Below, one piece after another: positions 28,501 to 38,950 of a stretch of 64,000 nucleotides of DNA (position 1 is the stretch's first letter; the number at the start of each line of letters is the position of its first letter). This DNA comes from Triops longicaudatus. Its lineage: Eukaryota; Arthropoda; Branchiopoda; Notostraca; Triopsidae. The DNA is taken from assembly GCA_022885665.1 (NCBI GenBank), contig JAGQDJ010000633.1, positions 248,001 to 312,000 on the forward strand, in the 5' to 3' direction. Made by a program: the position numbers and the translations under genes. The notes beneath the pieces were generated by a model that saw only the letters and a list, made by a program, of their open reading frames with translations, had not been told where the DNA came from and ran no database searches.

Positions 28501-31010
28501 ATCTTCCAAACGCGAGTCTGGCTTCCCTTTGCTCCCCGCGGAGGCTTTGGAAGACTTCCTTTCTGGCAACGAAGGACGCTCGTTGTATATACCTCGTGTC
28601 TAACTTTTTACCCATCTTTTTTCCCTAGTCTTATGAAGAAATCTTTTCTTTTTTCTCCAGTTTCTGCTTAAAGTAGGAAAACATCCTCCGCACGGAGTAC
28701 TGGGAGATGAGAATGGGGAAAAAGGGTCGGGGTCGAAGAGAGGGGGCGACTGAGGATACAAGGTTTCTTACATGTGATGCCAGCTCAGAAACCCCATAGC
28801 ATCCGCGGTTGCTATAGCAACCTAGAAATAGTTGGGGCGTACTTCAGTTGAGGGGGAAGGGTACGGGAGCTCGAAACTCAACTCGAGGGGAAGCTCGTCT
28901 CGAACGTCGTGTGAGGCCCTAATGGCATAGCCTCAGGGACAGAGAGGGTTAACGTAGAGGGTGGGGGAGGTGAGAGATGACGGTGTAGTGTAGACATCCA
29001 GAGGGGTTGTAATCTTGATCCGTCACTCTGGAACACAAAATCTGTAAATATACAAAGCTTTTCCAAGTCCCAGAAAGCCGTAACCATTGCTTAGCCGTTT
29101 CTTTTTTGACAAGACCCTGAGGAGAAGTTTGGGGCGTTTTACACCCTCTGCTAGGGTCCAAAAAAAAAAAAAAAAAAAAAAATCCGTGTACGGAAAATTC
29201 TCCGTATTCATTCGTGAATATGCGAGTTCCTTGTTTCAAGCTTTTAAGCTTTTTTAAGCTTTTTGTTTAAAACATTTACAAAAAATATATAAAATTAAAC
29301 GTGCTCTTGTAACTTAACAGGTATGACATCGGCTCTTCTGGGGCAAGTCGAAGAATCTGACGAGTGGGTTGGTTATCGTGCCCTCGGGCTGAAGAAAGCG
29401 ATTCCTGCTTCGCAAGCGAGTTTGTCTTCCCCATTTGGAACGTCTGGTAGCAGCTCCATGGCGACCAACACTGGAAGCTCTACACCGTTAGCCCAAGGAC
29501 TCAGTCCACCATTGAGTCTTGCTGCGTCCTTACCGGGTCCGGGTGCTGCTAGTCGAGATACGGTAAGCATAGCTCAGATCTGGGTTGCAATGTGCCGAGG
29601 GTCAGCTGGAGACTCTGGCGTATCGTTACCGGTTGACTACAGCGTTGTTTGAGAAAAATTTGGCATTTCGCATGATCCATTCTGCATAACGTTTCTTTGC
29701 ACAAAGGGGGGTTATTGGATTGAAACTAAAAGTCTATGGCCTTCGGAGAGTGGAATGATGCTTGTGTATTACTTGTCATTGATTTCCAATTTCGGTCCAT
29801 GTAGGGGTCGCCAACGATGGAAGTGACGGTAAAAAACGAAACGGTGGACGAGACCTCCTCAATAGGTAATAAAGATGATGACGACGACGAGGAAGATGAT
29901 GCCGACGATAAAATGGACACCCTGGTTCACGACCCGGAGCGTCTTAAAGCTTTTAATGTAAGTTTGTTCTCTTTTCCTGGACGACTTCCTGAAATTTTGC
30001 AAATTTTTTTTGTGTGTCCTGAAGTACAGGGTCTCATTAATTGATTCACTCTTTCAGATGTTCGTGAGGCTATTTGTAGACGAAAACTTGGACCGTATGG
30101 TTCCCATCTCGCGGCAACCTCGCGAAAAAGTTCAAGCCATTATTGACTCTTGCACCCGCCAATTCCCCGAGTTTGGCGAGCGAGCGCGAAAGCGCATTAG
30201 GACGTACTTAAAATCCTGCCGAAGAAATAAACGGTCCCGGGACTCCAACGGATGGGATACGGTAAGAAAAAATAAAAAATAACTTGATTTCCTTTCGCTT
30301 CGTTATTTTTTTTTTGCTCCGTTGCCTCAAAAACAACTAAAAAGTCATATTTGACGCCCGGTTTTATGGTTATAGACTCGTCCCACACCTCCACATTTAA
30401 CGTCTGCAGCAGCCGAGCAAATCCTGGCTCAAGCATGTGAAAACGAAAACCAAAATGCGAAACGCCTGAGACTAGGCTTAGAGCCTATCAGTCAGCCTCT
30501 ACCCACTCCTTCAACGGTAACTGAAATAAAAAAAATAATGAAAAAATAGGATTTATTTAACACTTTGCATTTTAATAGGCCGACCGTGTGCTTGATACGA
30601 TTAGTAGCGCAACGGGCACAACCACTTCCTCCGCTGCTACGGGTTTGGACTCTAACGGTGCGTTCCGAACTGCTTTTGGATCACCTTATAACCGGACTGG
30701 AGGAACGTTGGCAATCACGAGCTCAAGTTCGACTAGTACCAGCAGTAATCCACCTCCTGCGAACCCGTACAGTTCGTTACCGACGGACTTAAGTGTGAAG
30801 AAGGCCCCTACGAATCATTCCAGTAGTACTTCAACAATGACCATCTCCTCTCAAACTCCGAGTCCCTGTCGGACGTCACCTTTGCCTCATAAACTGAATG
30901 CGGCAGAAATGCTTGCCGTGCGACAACTGGTGACAGGTTACCGGGAGTCCGCAGCGTTTTTGCTTCGGTCAGCTGACGAATTAGAACAGTTGTTGCTCCA
31001 ACAGCATTAA
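10115..31010 (+). CDS. NOL4: Nucleolar protein 4 (NOL4/NOL4L family)
   Basis: Ten coding exons: 10115-10909, 11737-11973, 24579-24719, 24802-25359, 28082-28133, 29321-29562, 29805-29957, 30058-30261, 30376-30516, 30579-31010; joined, 984 aa. Exon 2 (TYGDAAKTKTISRRKFERI, KFRFWVRAKGFRLG), exon 3 (VAVVENFFDIIY, KHAGQKRTYKA) and exon 4 (FLPREAVTRFLLQCAECQ) match the conserved NOL4 amino-terminal domain. Exon 7 ends in an acidic Asp/Glu stretch followed by ERLKAFN; exon 8 (MFVRLFVDENLDRMVPIS, RKRIRTYLKSCRR) and the end of exon 10 (AVRQLVTGYRESAAFLLRSA) match the C-terminal NOL4 signature. The start chosen at 10115 has a strong GCCATGG context; an in-frame Met 33 nt upstream is possible. Residues 1 to about 245 are a Ser/Pro/Ala-rich extension with a poly-Ala tract, absent from the vertebrate protein as I recall it. 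The family is nuclear, with uncertain molecular function. Confidence 0.95.
10910..11736 (+). other. NOL4 intron 1
   Basis: GT-AG intron of 827 nt. It contains a solitary stretch resembling a pogo-like terminal repeat near 11635-11690 (GTTCGTTATAAAAGG, then TTCACTGTAACGAAACG). Nothing else is recognised. Confidence 0.85.
19550..19583. repeat. Homopolymer T34
   Basis: Thirty-four T on the plus strand inside NOL4 intron 2. It could be the poly-A tail of a minus-strand retroposed element, but no body of such an element is recognised beside it. Confidence 0.9.
22362..22372. repeat. Homopolymer C11
   Basis: Eleven C in NOL4 intron 2; length may be unreliable. Confidence 0.85.
25360..28081 (+). 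other. NOL4 intron 4 (2.7 kb)
   Basis: GT-AG intron (phase 0). A GC-richer patch lies at about 26.0-27.1 kb; no exon with family similarity is visible. An optional exon cannot be excluded because this part of NOL4 is poorly conserved. Confidence 0.75.
28134..29320 (+). other. NOL4 intron 5
   Basis: GT-AG phase-1 intron of 1187 nt containing a run of 23 A at 29160-29182 and, near 29240-29268, repeated AAGCTTTT units. No gene is seen in it. Confidence 0.8.
29160..29182. repeat. Homopolymer A23
   Basis: Twenty-three A on the plus strand inside NOL4 intron 5. It may be a retroposon tail, but no tRNA-like A or B box was found in the preceding 200 bases. Confidence 0.85.
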
Positions 31011-31137
31011 AAATTCAGAAACCGTACTTCTTTGTTCGTATCTAACCAAGAACATTTTGTACTAGCGCCAGTTGACGCTTTGGGCATTATAACCAAAAAA
31101 AGTAATGAATGGTGAAATCTTCTGTGCACTACAGGGA

Positions 31138-31143
31138 AATAAA
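31138..31143 (+). terminator. Probable NOL4 poly(A) signal
   Basis: First AATAAA after the NOL4 stop, 128 nt downstream. Confidence 0.55.
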
Positions 31144-32548
31144 AAGAAAGCCTTGTGGTAGTGACGTGAAGACCGGCTAGTAATGTTGATTGGGAGATTG
31201 AAAAGGTCATCAAGGTCTGAAACAGGCAAGAGTATCAATACTTTACGGGAATAGACAAAAACGTGTAGTTCGGTGTCATATGAAGTTCACTGTTTACCAA
31301 CAGGGTACGCTTGTTGATGTTTTGTACCAATTTGGTCGTTGTCAAAATTTAGTCGGGATTCTCGAAGGCTTATTTTCGAAATCTTTGTATATTTCAGTTG
31401 AAATCGTGTTGTTTTCAAAAGAACAAAAAGATTAGGGCATTTTTTTTCTGAGCTGCGGTGTGGTGGTGCAGCGCTGGTCACGTGATTTGGTCTCGCATGT
31501 TGTTTTGAAAACATTTAAACGTTCATATTTTGTTTACAAAACGTCACTTGAACACAAACACTTATTCACACATTATTGAATGCACTGTACCTTCACGTAT
31601 GTAAATTTTCCCTCGATTTGAATTCCTTAAATGAATTTTTTAAAAGTTCCTGAAATCTAAATGGCATAAATGCTTTTTGATGTGTGATGGTTTCAGAGAC
31701 GCAAGAAAAGGGTGAGAGGGCTTCTTCCAGCATCCTGTCTTATTGTGTCATGTGTCACGCAGATAAAAGAAGTGTACTTTATAAAGCTTAAGAATATACG
31801 AAAGCTAGATTGACGTATTGCTTCGATTCTGTACAGTTATAAATTAGGTCCACGCAGGTAATGATTCTTTCATTTGACGTAAGTTGACGATTGAAATGAA
31901 ATTTATTAATGTGTTCGATATAACTGGGTTTTGACCGATAAAATTTTTCAAATTTGGTGAAAAATTTTTTTATATTGATCTTTGAATTAAAGCTCTGTAA
32001 GTTTTCACGGTTTTTAAAATGCTAGTAGAATTCACGTGTTTCCATCAGTGAAAAAAATGAAAGCTACAAAGTGTTTTATCGTGATAATGAGATATATATT
32101 GACAATTCAGGCTTACAATACGAATTTGCGATATGAAGCATGTTCCCCATTTCTCCTACTTCATTCAGTATTTCCCTTATGTAAAATTTTAAACTCTTAC
32201 GGATCACTTATTTGTTTTTTCTTACTTCAGGAGTCAAAATTCCTACATGAAAAGAGTGAAAGATTGTCTCATATTTTTTAGAGATAAATGTGTAATTTTA
32301 TGTATATTCGCGCCGCAGCGGTAAATGGTACTTTCGTTACTATTTGCATTGTATCGCAAAAATATTCCCCATTGGATATCAGGCCCAAGATATTCCTCAG
32401 TTTTTATGGATTACAGGTATACAATTCCAACAGTTATAGATAAACTCCTACATATTTGCAAAGTTTTGAGAAGTTTAATGTACCTGTTGGAATTGTATAC
32501 CTGTAATCCATATGTAGTACCAAAAAGGTTGACGGTTCCTCATCTCAG
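31144..32548. other. Tail-to-tail spacer between NOL4 and INCENP
   Basis: AT-rich, about 1.4 kb, containing the 3' ends of the two converging genes. No coding region is seen. Its notable feature is the long perfect inverted repeat at 32405-32512, listed separately. Confidence 0.75.
32405..32512. repeat. Perfect 29-bp inverted repeat with 50-nt loop
   Basis: The left arm (32405-32433) starts TATGGATTACAGGTATACAA and the right arm (32484-32512) is its exact reverse complement. The loop is 32434-32483. It lies 37-144 nt past the INCENP stop, so it is probably in the INCENP 3' UTR, and 1.4 kb past the NOL4 stop. A transcript of either strand would fold into a strong hairpin. It could be a foldback element, a 3' UTR structure or a small-RNA source; no family is recognised. 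Confidence 0.9.
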
Positions 32549-35500
32549 TTAAAAGCTTTCTCTGCTCTGCAGAAGTGATTTGTAAGAAGGGGGTGTGTCC
32601 CATATAGCACTGGAAGTACGCTTGATGCGCCTAATGCGCCCATTCTTGAAGATCGCTTCTAAACGCAGAGATTTTAGTAGCTCATGCGGCGGGAAAATTT
32701 CGTCCAACATTGGTGGGGACACACTTTGTGCGCTGACTGCCCGGTGAAGCTGTTCTCCTGGAATTCATATAAAATCAACATTAGAATGCGAAAAAAACAC
32801 AAATAATAGCTCAAAGACCTCACTTGTATACAAAAAATAAATGAAGATCTCTTAAGACTAAACTATTGCTTTAATTACCTTGGGCCCATTGGGGAACGTG
32901 CTTCCGCGGCATTTCTTCATTATCAGTGGAATCGTCGGAGCTCAGGTCTTGGATTCCGTAATCATGTGAGGTATTGTTGTTCAGGTACTTAACACCCTTT
33001 GGTGTCATAACGTAATTTTCCGCTGTTGCAGGGACACAAATCACGCAGTCTAAAACGAAATTTCTCAGAATAAATTTTGTTTACTGCTTGACAGTGGTAT
33101 GAAACTCGAAAATAAAATACTAATTTCTCAAAAAATATTTGTCGTGTTTTTTTTTTTTAATATATTTGTAAAAGTTCTGCAACTGCATTGCACTCTCGTA
33201 CTTTAGAGCATTCTGTAAATTATTCTCTGATATACCATTCCTATCTTAAAATGGAAATGTAGATAAACTTACTTTCTTCGGCAACTGACGTGACAGTAGT
33301 GCTGGTGCTGCTTGCGACTAGCTTTTTCATGGCATTTTGGTACTTCTCGCGCTCTTTCTGTAGTTGCCTAGACATAAAAAGAGAAAAATAGTCAATAATT
33401 CAATTTCTACAGTCAATGTGGTAAAATGGCTTGCTTTTGCTTAAATTCCATCTCCTTCTTCAGGGCTTCACGCTTTGCTTCCTTCCTCTGTTGTCGAACA
33501 ACCTCGGCAGCTTTCTGCTCTTCCAATTGTCGACGACGTTCTGCTTCCAGGCGTCTGGCTTCTGCTAGTTGCTTGCGCCTAATAAACTAACCTTAGTATT
33601 TGAATAGTTTCTGTATTTAGGGCAATGAAATGACGCAGAAAGATGAAGAATTACCTGAGAATTTCCTTTGCGCGTTTCTCTTTCAATTTTTGAGCACTTG
33701 CAGACGACTTCTCTTCTTTTAAGGATAGCTTTGCCTGGTTCGCAGCTTTCTTTTGCTCTTGCATAGTCTGACGAGCAGCTTGAACGCGTTTGGCCTTTTC
33801 TTTTGCAGTCCTAAATAAGAATTCCCAAAGTTCCATTAATTACTCTAATACTTTATGACTGAGACTGAAGTCTCACGAGTTAAATGAATAAATAAATACA
33901 TAAATAAATAAATGAATAATTAGATACAACATCAAGGTCAGTCCATGAATGAATGAATTTATGTGTAAAAGATTACCGTGTCATCTTTTCGACTTTTGCT
34001 CTTAGCTCTTCCAACCTATTCCGTAACGCCTCGTCCTTCGCCAATAATCTGCGCCGTTCTTCCATACCGATACGCTCAACACTGCCGGTCAGTCCCAACG
34101 TCTTCGCAGATTGTTTGGGCAGAAACGACCCACCTTCAGTGGCAGAGTTAGCGCGTACTCGTGGAGTATACTAACAGAAAGAGTAGTTTAAAAATTAGTA
34201 CGTGTAACTGAAACTCGGTTTCTTAATGATTTAAAGAGCAAGCAGTAATAACACTGTAGTCAACGAAACTGTTCTGTATCACTAAACAAGATTCAGAACG
34301 ATATTAAAATTTTCAGTAATATTACGGAAGCTGTGTAAAGTTGTTAAATGTATCAGTTACCGATTTGACGATTCTAAGAAAACACACTGAAAGAAACATG
34401 CTTTCGTACTTTATTAGCCGACGGCGATCTCTTCGACTTGGCCTTGGATGCCAATTGCTTACTCGAAGTTTGCTTCAGGGCGACCTTAATCGAAACATGA
34501 AAAGATTAGAAACTTATATCGGGCGTTGAATAAGTAGTAATAAAAAGTGTATATGGATTTGCCCTATTGTGTACATTGTTTTAAAATAATATCTGAAAAG
34601 AAATGTTTCAATAAATGAGAACATCAGCAGGCTGTTACGACGTTATTCAAATAAAAGAAAAGAAGTAACGAAAATACAGTCCGTTGAAAATCATTATGTT
34701 ATAGATCTTTATGCCAGGGTCTGAGGAATACTGAATTTTTATTTACTCTCATTAAATTGCAGAAATACTAAAAATTGTAATGAACTACAGAATCACATAA
34801 GTAACGCAACGAACAATGCCTTAACAATTAAATGAGTTGTAAGTCTATTTCACTGACATTATACACTACTTTAAAATAAAGGCACTGATGCTTACATTTC
34901 TGGAAGATAGTGGCTGCTTAGGCTTGACACCCGAACTGAAGGCCGAAACAAAAAACTCATCTGTTGTGGGCTGTTCTAGCTTAGTAGATACTCGCTTTGC
35001 CTTGTCCTGGGAGATAATTATATAATAATTAAAAGTAAAATAATTAAAAATATAAAATATAATTAAGAAATATAATAACATAAATAATAAAAATTATTCA
35101 GGCCTACATTTCTGGAAGACAGTGGCTGCTTAGGTTTGACATCCGAACTGGTGGCAGAAGCAAAAGACTCGTCCGATGAGGACGAATCTTCCTCAGCAGT
35201 TACCCGCTTTGCCTTGGCTAGTGAGATCCGTTTCGCCCGCATCAAGCTCTTCTTAGCAAAAATCTGGGTCAGAGTATCACTCTAGAATTTAAGAAGCACA
35301 CGAGAATCAACAAATATTCTCTTTATTTTACGCAATAACTGATTACCGTGCGTTGTAAAGACTGCAGCGATTCCCGGAGGCTCTTCCTCGACTTCCTACG
35401 AGACTTATCAGCCCCGTGGTCCACCGGCTGAGTTTCCACGGAGACATCAGCAGTAGGAGGCTCTTGGACAGGATTTTCAAGTTGCGTAGGTGCAAGGTGC

Positions 35501-37164
35501 TTAGCAGAATTCCGAGCATTATCCTGTTCCACAAACTGTGGCGAATCAATCGTGGTTGGAGCGATGACACCCTCCACAATGGGCAACGCATACGTTGCAG
35601 TTTTCAGCCCTTTGCAAATCACCTTGGTTCGGCATCGACTGCCTTTGCTGGGTGCTTGCGGTGCGTGCACCACGCTTACAGCTCCCTGCATTGCCACGGT
35701 CTCAGTGACGAGGGTTTCAGCGTTCAGTGCGACGGCTTCATCTCGTGGATCTAAATCTGCTGCCTTTTTGTTGCCCCCGTCTTGGTTTGCCTTGGCTTGA
35801 GCCGTTTGAGCTTTTTCCAGTGCAGAAAGTGGGTTTGCTGTTTCAGACAGGAGTGCCGGTTCTTCTAAAATGGCTCCGATTTTCGATGTACTGGCAGCAG
35901 TAGCTTGCTTGCAGCTGGATGCACGCTTGGTCGTTTGCGATTGGACACCTTGCGTCTCCCCACCAATTGACGACAGTTGGGAACGCGTGGTACGTCGAGC
36001 CGGTGGGCTTTGCAGTGCAGAAGTTTTGGAGGGAAGAGAGGCTGCATGCTGGCTGTTCTGGAGCTTCTTTGGTGTCGAGGGTTTTACCTTGACAACAGGC
36101 TCATCGGCGGAAGGTGCGGACTGCACCATGCGTTGAGCTTGGCGACTGGCTCTTGTCTCTCGACGGGGTTGTGGTGGGTCCACAGGAGCTTCTTCCACTG
36201 AACACACAGCGGTTGATTTCTGAGACCGGGACGCTCGCGAAGACGTAGGTCGTTCCTTCTCACCCTTGGGTTGACGTAACTGGGCTGATTCCGCTTCATC
36301 ATCGGAGTTCGGTTCTTCAAAGTTATCAATGATGTTATTGTCAGCCAACGGACGGCGCGAGCTACGGGCTCTCACTGACTTAAAGCTGTTGGAAATTTGA
36401 CGCTGCGCTTCCTGGGAAAAATAGACAAATTGTTAGCGAAGTTGGACGAAGATATAATATAATACGAAATTTTATTAATAAGCGATTTTAATTATATCAA
36501 TAGTCCTGTTGTAGTATGAGTACATGTAATATGGCCTCGAAACTACATTGATATAAAGAAAATACACTGCCTTTAACCCAAATGAAAAAGGAACTCTAAA
36601 GAACGGTTGCAGTAGAATATTTATGTGTGCTGCAGCTTTTAACCTTTGTGACAGGAAAATAAAAAGGAAATTGTTTCGGGGTTTATAGTTTTGTGTATAT
36701 AAGGTCCATTAATATAAAATATGACAGTTATGGATCAAAAGTGTAAAGATTAGAAGCGAAAAAGTATAACTACGAAAATGGGCACAGTGAAATAGGACAC
36801 GAAAAAGGGTAACCTCACTTGTGATGCTTTCCGTAAGCTACTACGTCGCAAAGGCCCTTCAACCTGGTTTTCTTTGTCTATATCCTCTTTGCCAGTATTG
36901 TTGCCAGACGTGGATGGAACTTTGCGATCTGAAGTTAGTTCTTCGGAACTTAGGACAGCTTTTACTTCGTCGTCCAGCTGTTGGAAGAAATCACCGTTCT
37001 GCTTCTGCGAAAGCAAATGTGAACGAAATGGTTTATGAAGGGGGATTTTCCAACACGTATAACCACGAAACAATTACTTGAAATGAGATGTGAAAATCCG
37101 TAACGAGCTTAAAAACTTTTTCCTCGATGACGGCAGCACGTTCTCTGAAGTTATACAGCGGCAT
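32549..37164 (-). CDS. INCENP: Inner centromere protein INCENP
   Basis: Twelve coding exons on the minus strand: 37164-37078, 37004-36819, 36411-35347, 35281-35108, 35006-34896, 34484-34410, 34170-33977, 33810-33655, 33578-33435, 33367-33273, 33049-32879, 32757-32549; joined, 888 aa (human about 918). INCENP is the scaffold of the chromosomal passenger complex: its N terminus binds survivin and borealin at the centromere, its C-terminal IN-box binds and activates Aurora B. The N terminus (EEKVFKLVTDFHISFQKQNG) fits the CEN box; residues ~590-760 are a charged Lys/Glu/Arg/Gln helix (single alpha-helix region); the C terminus carries YGIQDLSSDDSTDNEEMPRK, then W, and the IN-box end LRLEAIFKN and KRTSSAIWDTPP with the TSS site (867-869) that Aurora B phosphorylates. 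Exons 5 and 6 (numbering the non-coding first exon 0, coding exons 4 and 5) are a tandem duplication; one intron is GC-AG. Confidence 0.95.
33368..33434 (-). other. INCENP GC-AG intron
   Basis: Between coding exons 9 and 10 no GT donor keeps the frame. The minus strand reads CAAAA then GCAAGCC, a good non-canonical GC donor, and the acceptor is TGTCTAG before GCAACTACAG. Splicing AA to G restores the Lys codon in phase 2 and joins two halves of the charged helix. A second GC donor 6 nt upstream would also keep frame, so the donor is fixed only to within two codons. Confidence 0.75.
33881..33920. repeat. (TAAA)n microsatellite
   Basis: Imperfect TAAA/TGAA tetranucleotide array inside an INCENP intron. 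Confidence 0.8.
34896..35281 (-). repeat. Tandemly duplicated exon pair in INCENP
   Basis: The exon at 35281-35108 (58 codons) and the next at 35006-34896 (37 codons) share the pattern KAKRV....DE.F.SA.SS.VKPKQPLSSRN; the last 11 residues, VKPKQPLSSRN, are identical and the DNA is clearly homologous up to the donor. Both exons are flanked by phase-0 introns, so either can be skipped without a frameshift. The intron between them (101 nt) is AT-rich. Confidence 0.88.
36412..36818 (-). other. INCENP intron
   Basis: GT-AG phase-0 intron of 407 nt, AT-rich; nothing further is seen. Confidence 0.85.
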
Positions 37165-37243
37165 TATTGCGTTAAAACTAATGTTGAAATTGCGATGTCG
37201 CAGGTACTCGTTGGGTAAGAATGAAATATCGTTGGAGTAAAAT

Positions 37244-37304
37244 CTGAAAAAGTAACGGAACAAAATTAGTACTTAATGAGATGGTGCAAAGTTATACTTC
37301 TTAC
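37244..37304 (-). other. Intron in INCENP 5' UTR
   Basis: On the minus strand the sequence TTTTAAG then GTAAGAAG (donor at 37304) and TACTTTTTCAG (acceptor ending 37244) define a 61-nt intron upstream of the start codon. The exon before it has no in-frame ATG, so it would be a non-coding first exon, which places the transcription start upstream of 37305. Confidence 0.6.
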
Positions 37305-37305
37305 C

Positions 37306-38950
37306 TTAAAATGCACTGAATAGTACTTGAAATTATGTACAAATCCTTTAAAAATTAATATTCTCGAGCACTCTTATCACACACTCACACAGTCCCAAGT
37401 TGCAACAGCGAAAGGGAGCTTGAGCACAAAAGAGCTTACATAGCCGACACACACATACGAAAAAGGCTTTACTTCAAACAGAACGGTATCTTCGCAAGTT
37501 ATGAAACTGTTCTGTTCATGTCGTTTGGCTTCCATAACCATTCCGCAAACTTTCTGTCGGGTTTTGCCTTTCTTTTTCAGTACGTTTTGGCTCTGCTAAT
37601 GTCCGTTGCACTCCGCCTAGAGTTATTTGTTAAAAAACAAAAGTCTGTTGTATCATTACTGAGTATAAAAAGTCAACTGATCAAAAACAGAAATTTAAGA
37701 AGAACGGTGCAACGTGAAGAAACGCTCGATTCAAATGAAATGATTACAGTAGCAGATGGCATTAAAATAACGACACAAGTAATCAGATGATGCAATTTAC
37801 TTCGGCATAAAATTCGACAGCACTACTTTTATACTATATTCTCTCTTACGCCATTTTTTATATTTTCCGATTCGATCGTTCTACCTTCGCAAGCAATCTG
37901 CGTCATTTGCAGAGACTATGTGAATAATTTTTACATACTAGGAACAAAATAGGAATTTTACAGTGGCATCGAAAGTCATAGGCTCCTCTCACTCAGTTAA
38001 ACACTGTACAAAGCCAAGAAGTTTGAACGACCATTCAGTAGCAACAAAGGATTTCAACTAACCGTAGTTTTCAACATAGTTTTCGTTAGTTCTTTTCCTT
38101 TCTGTGACTAACGATAACTTTATTTTTCTTTTCCATTTATTTTCTCGAACATTTTTTACTCGTTTTAGATATACATTTTTACGAGTACCCTGCGTTAGTT
38201 TATTATACACGTAATTTTCGACAACACTGAAAAAAGATTCGTTCAAAACTTTTGGTCTTTATTTCAATTGGCTAGCTTTGCACTCGACTCGGCTTTGGCT
38301 ACCTTCATTCTAGCTCAGCTTCACAAATTACCTAAACTGTTTTACAAGTAAAAAATAAGCTTTACTTATACAATAGTTTCGTAAACCTTAAAACTGTTTT
38401 TATGCAGTAGTCCACGCAAGCTTCCTATGTAATTGGCCTCAATCGCTCTAGTTTCGCCTTAATCAGAAACTCCCACGATTATATGTCCCGCCAATGCCAA
38501 AAAGGAGCCCGCGAGATTTAACAAAATCTCCATTGAATGACAGCGTGAGTGCCGTAGTGCACTCCAAAGTTAAGAATATAGATAGTTTAAAACCGTGTTT
38601 CCTAACTCTACTTCAACCGAGATTACTCAAACTCTACTTTAACTGAGATTCTTCGTTTGATAATAACTAAATCCGCAACTGCCGTAACAACGTTACGCGT
38701 CGTTTTGAATATTTTCGTCCACTCTTCAACAGATGGCGTGAGCTGCTCGGAAATTCAAGGAACATGGCACAAAATTGAGTTTTGCTGAAGGGGCCGCTTT
38801 CGATTAAATACGTTAACTAAGCACGTGTCTTTTAAGACGGATTTATTTATCTCTATTCTGTGGGTACATCAGCAAAGATAATATCCTGCGAGTCAGCGTC
38901 TTGCTAGCGGTCTTTCCTCGAGTGCCATCCCAATCCAGAGGCAGCCAAGG
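37306..38950. other. Shared upstream region of INCENP and SELENOI
   Basis: About 1.6 kb between two divergent genes, so it should contain both promoters. It is AT-rich with no obvious TATA box. A 90-codon ORF at 37518-37790 (plus) shows no recognised domain and is treated as chance. Confidence 0.6.

Noticed and set aside
35416..36201. Several plus-strand ORFs of 70-110 codons
   Set aside because: Antisense shadows of the large INCENP exon.
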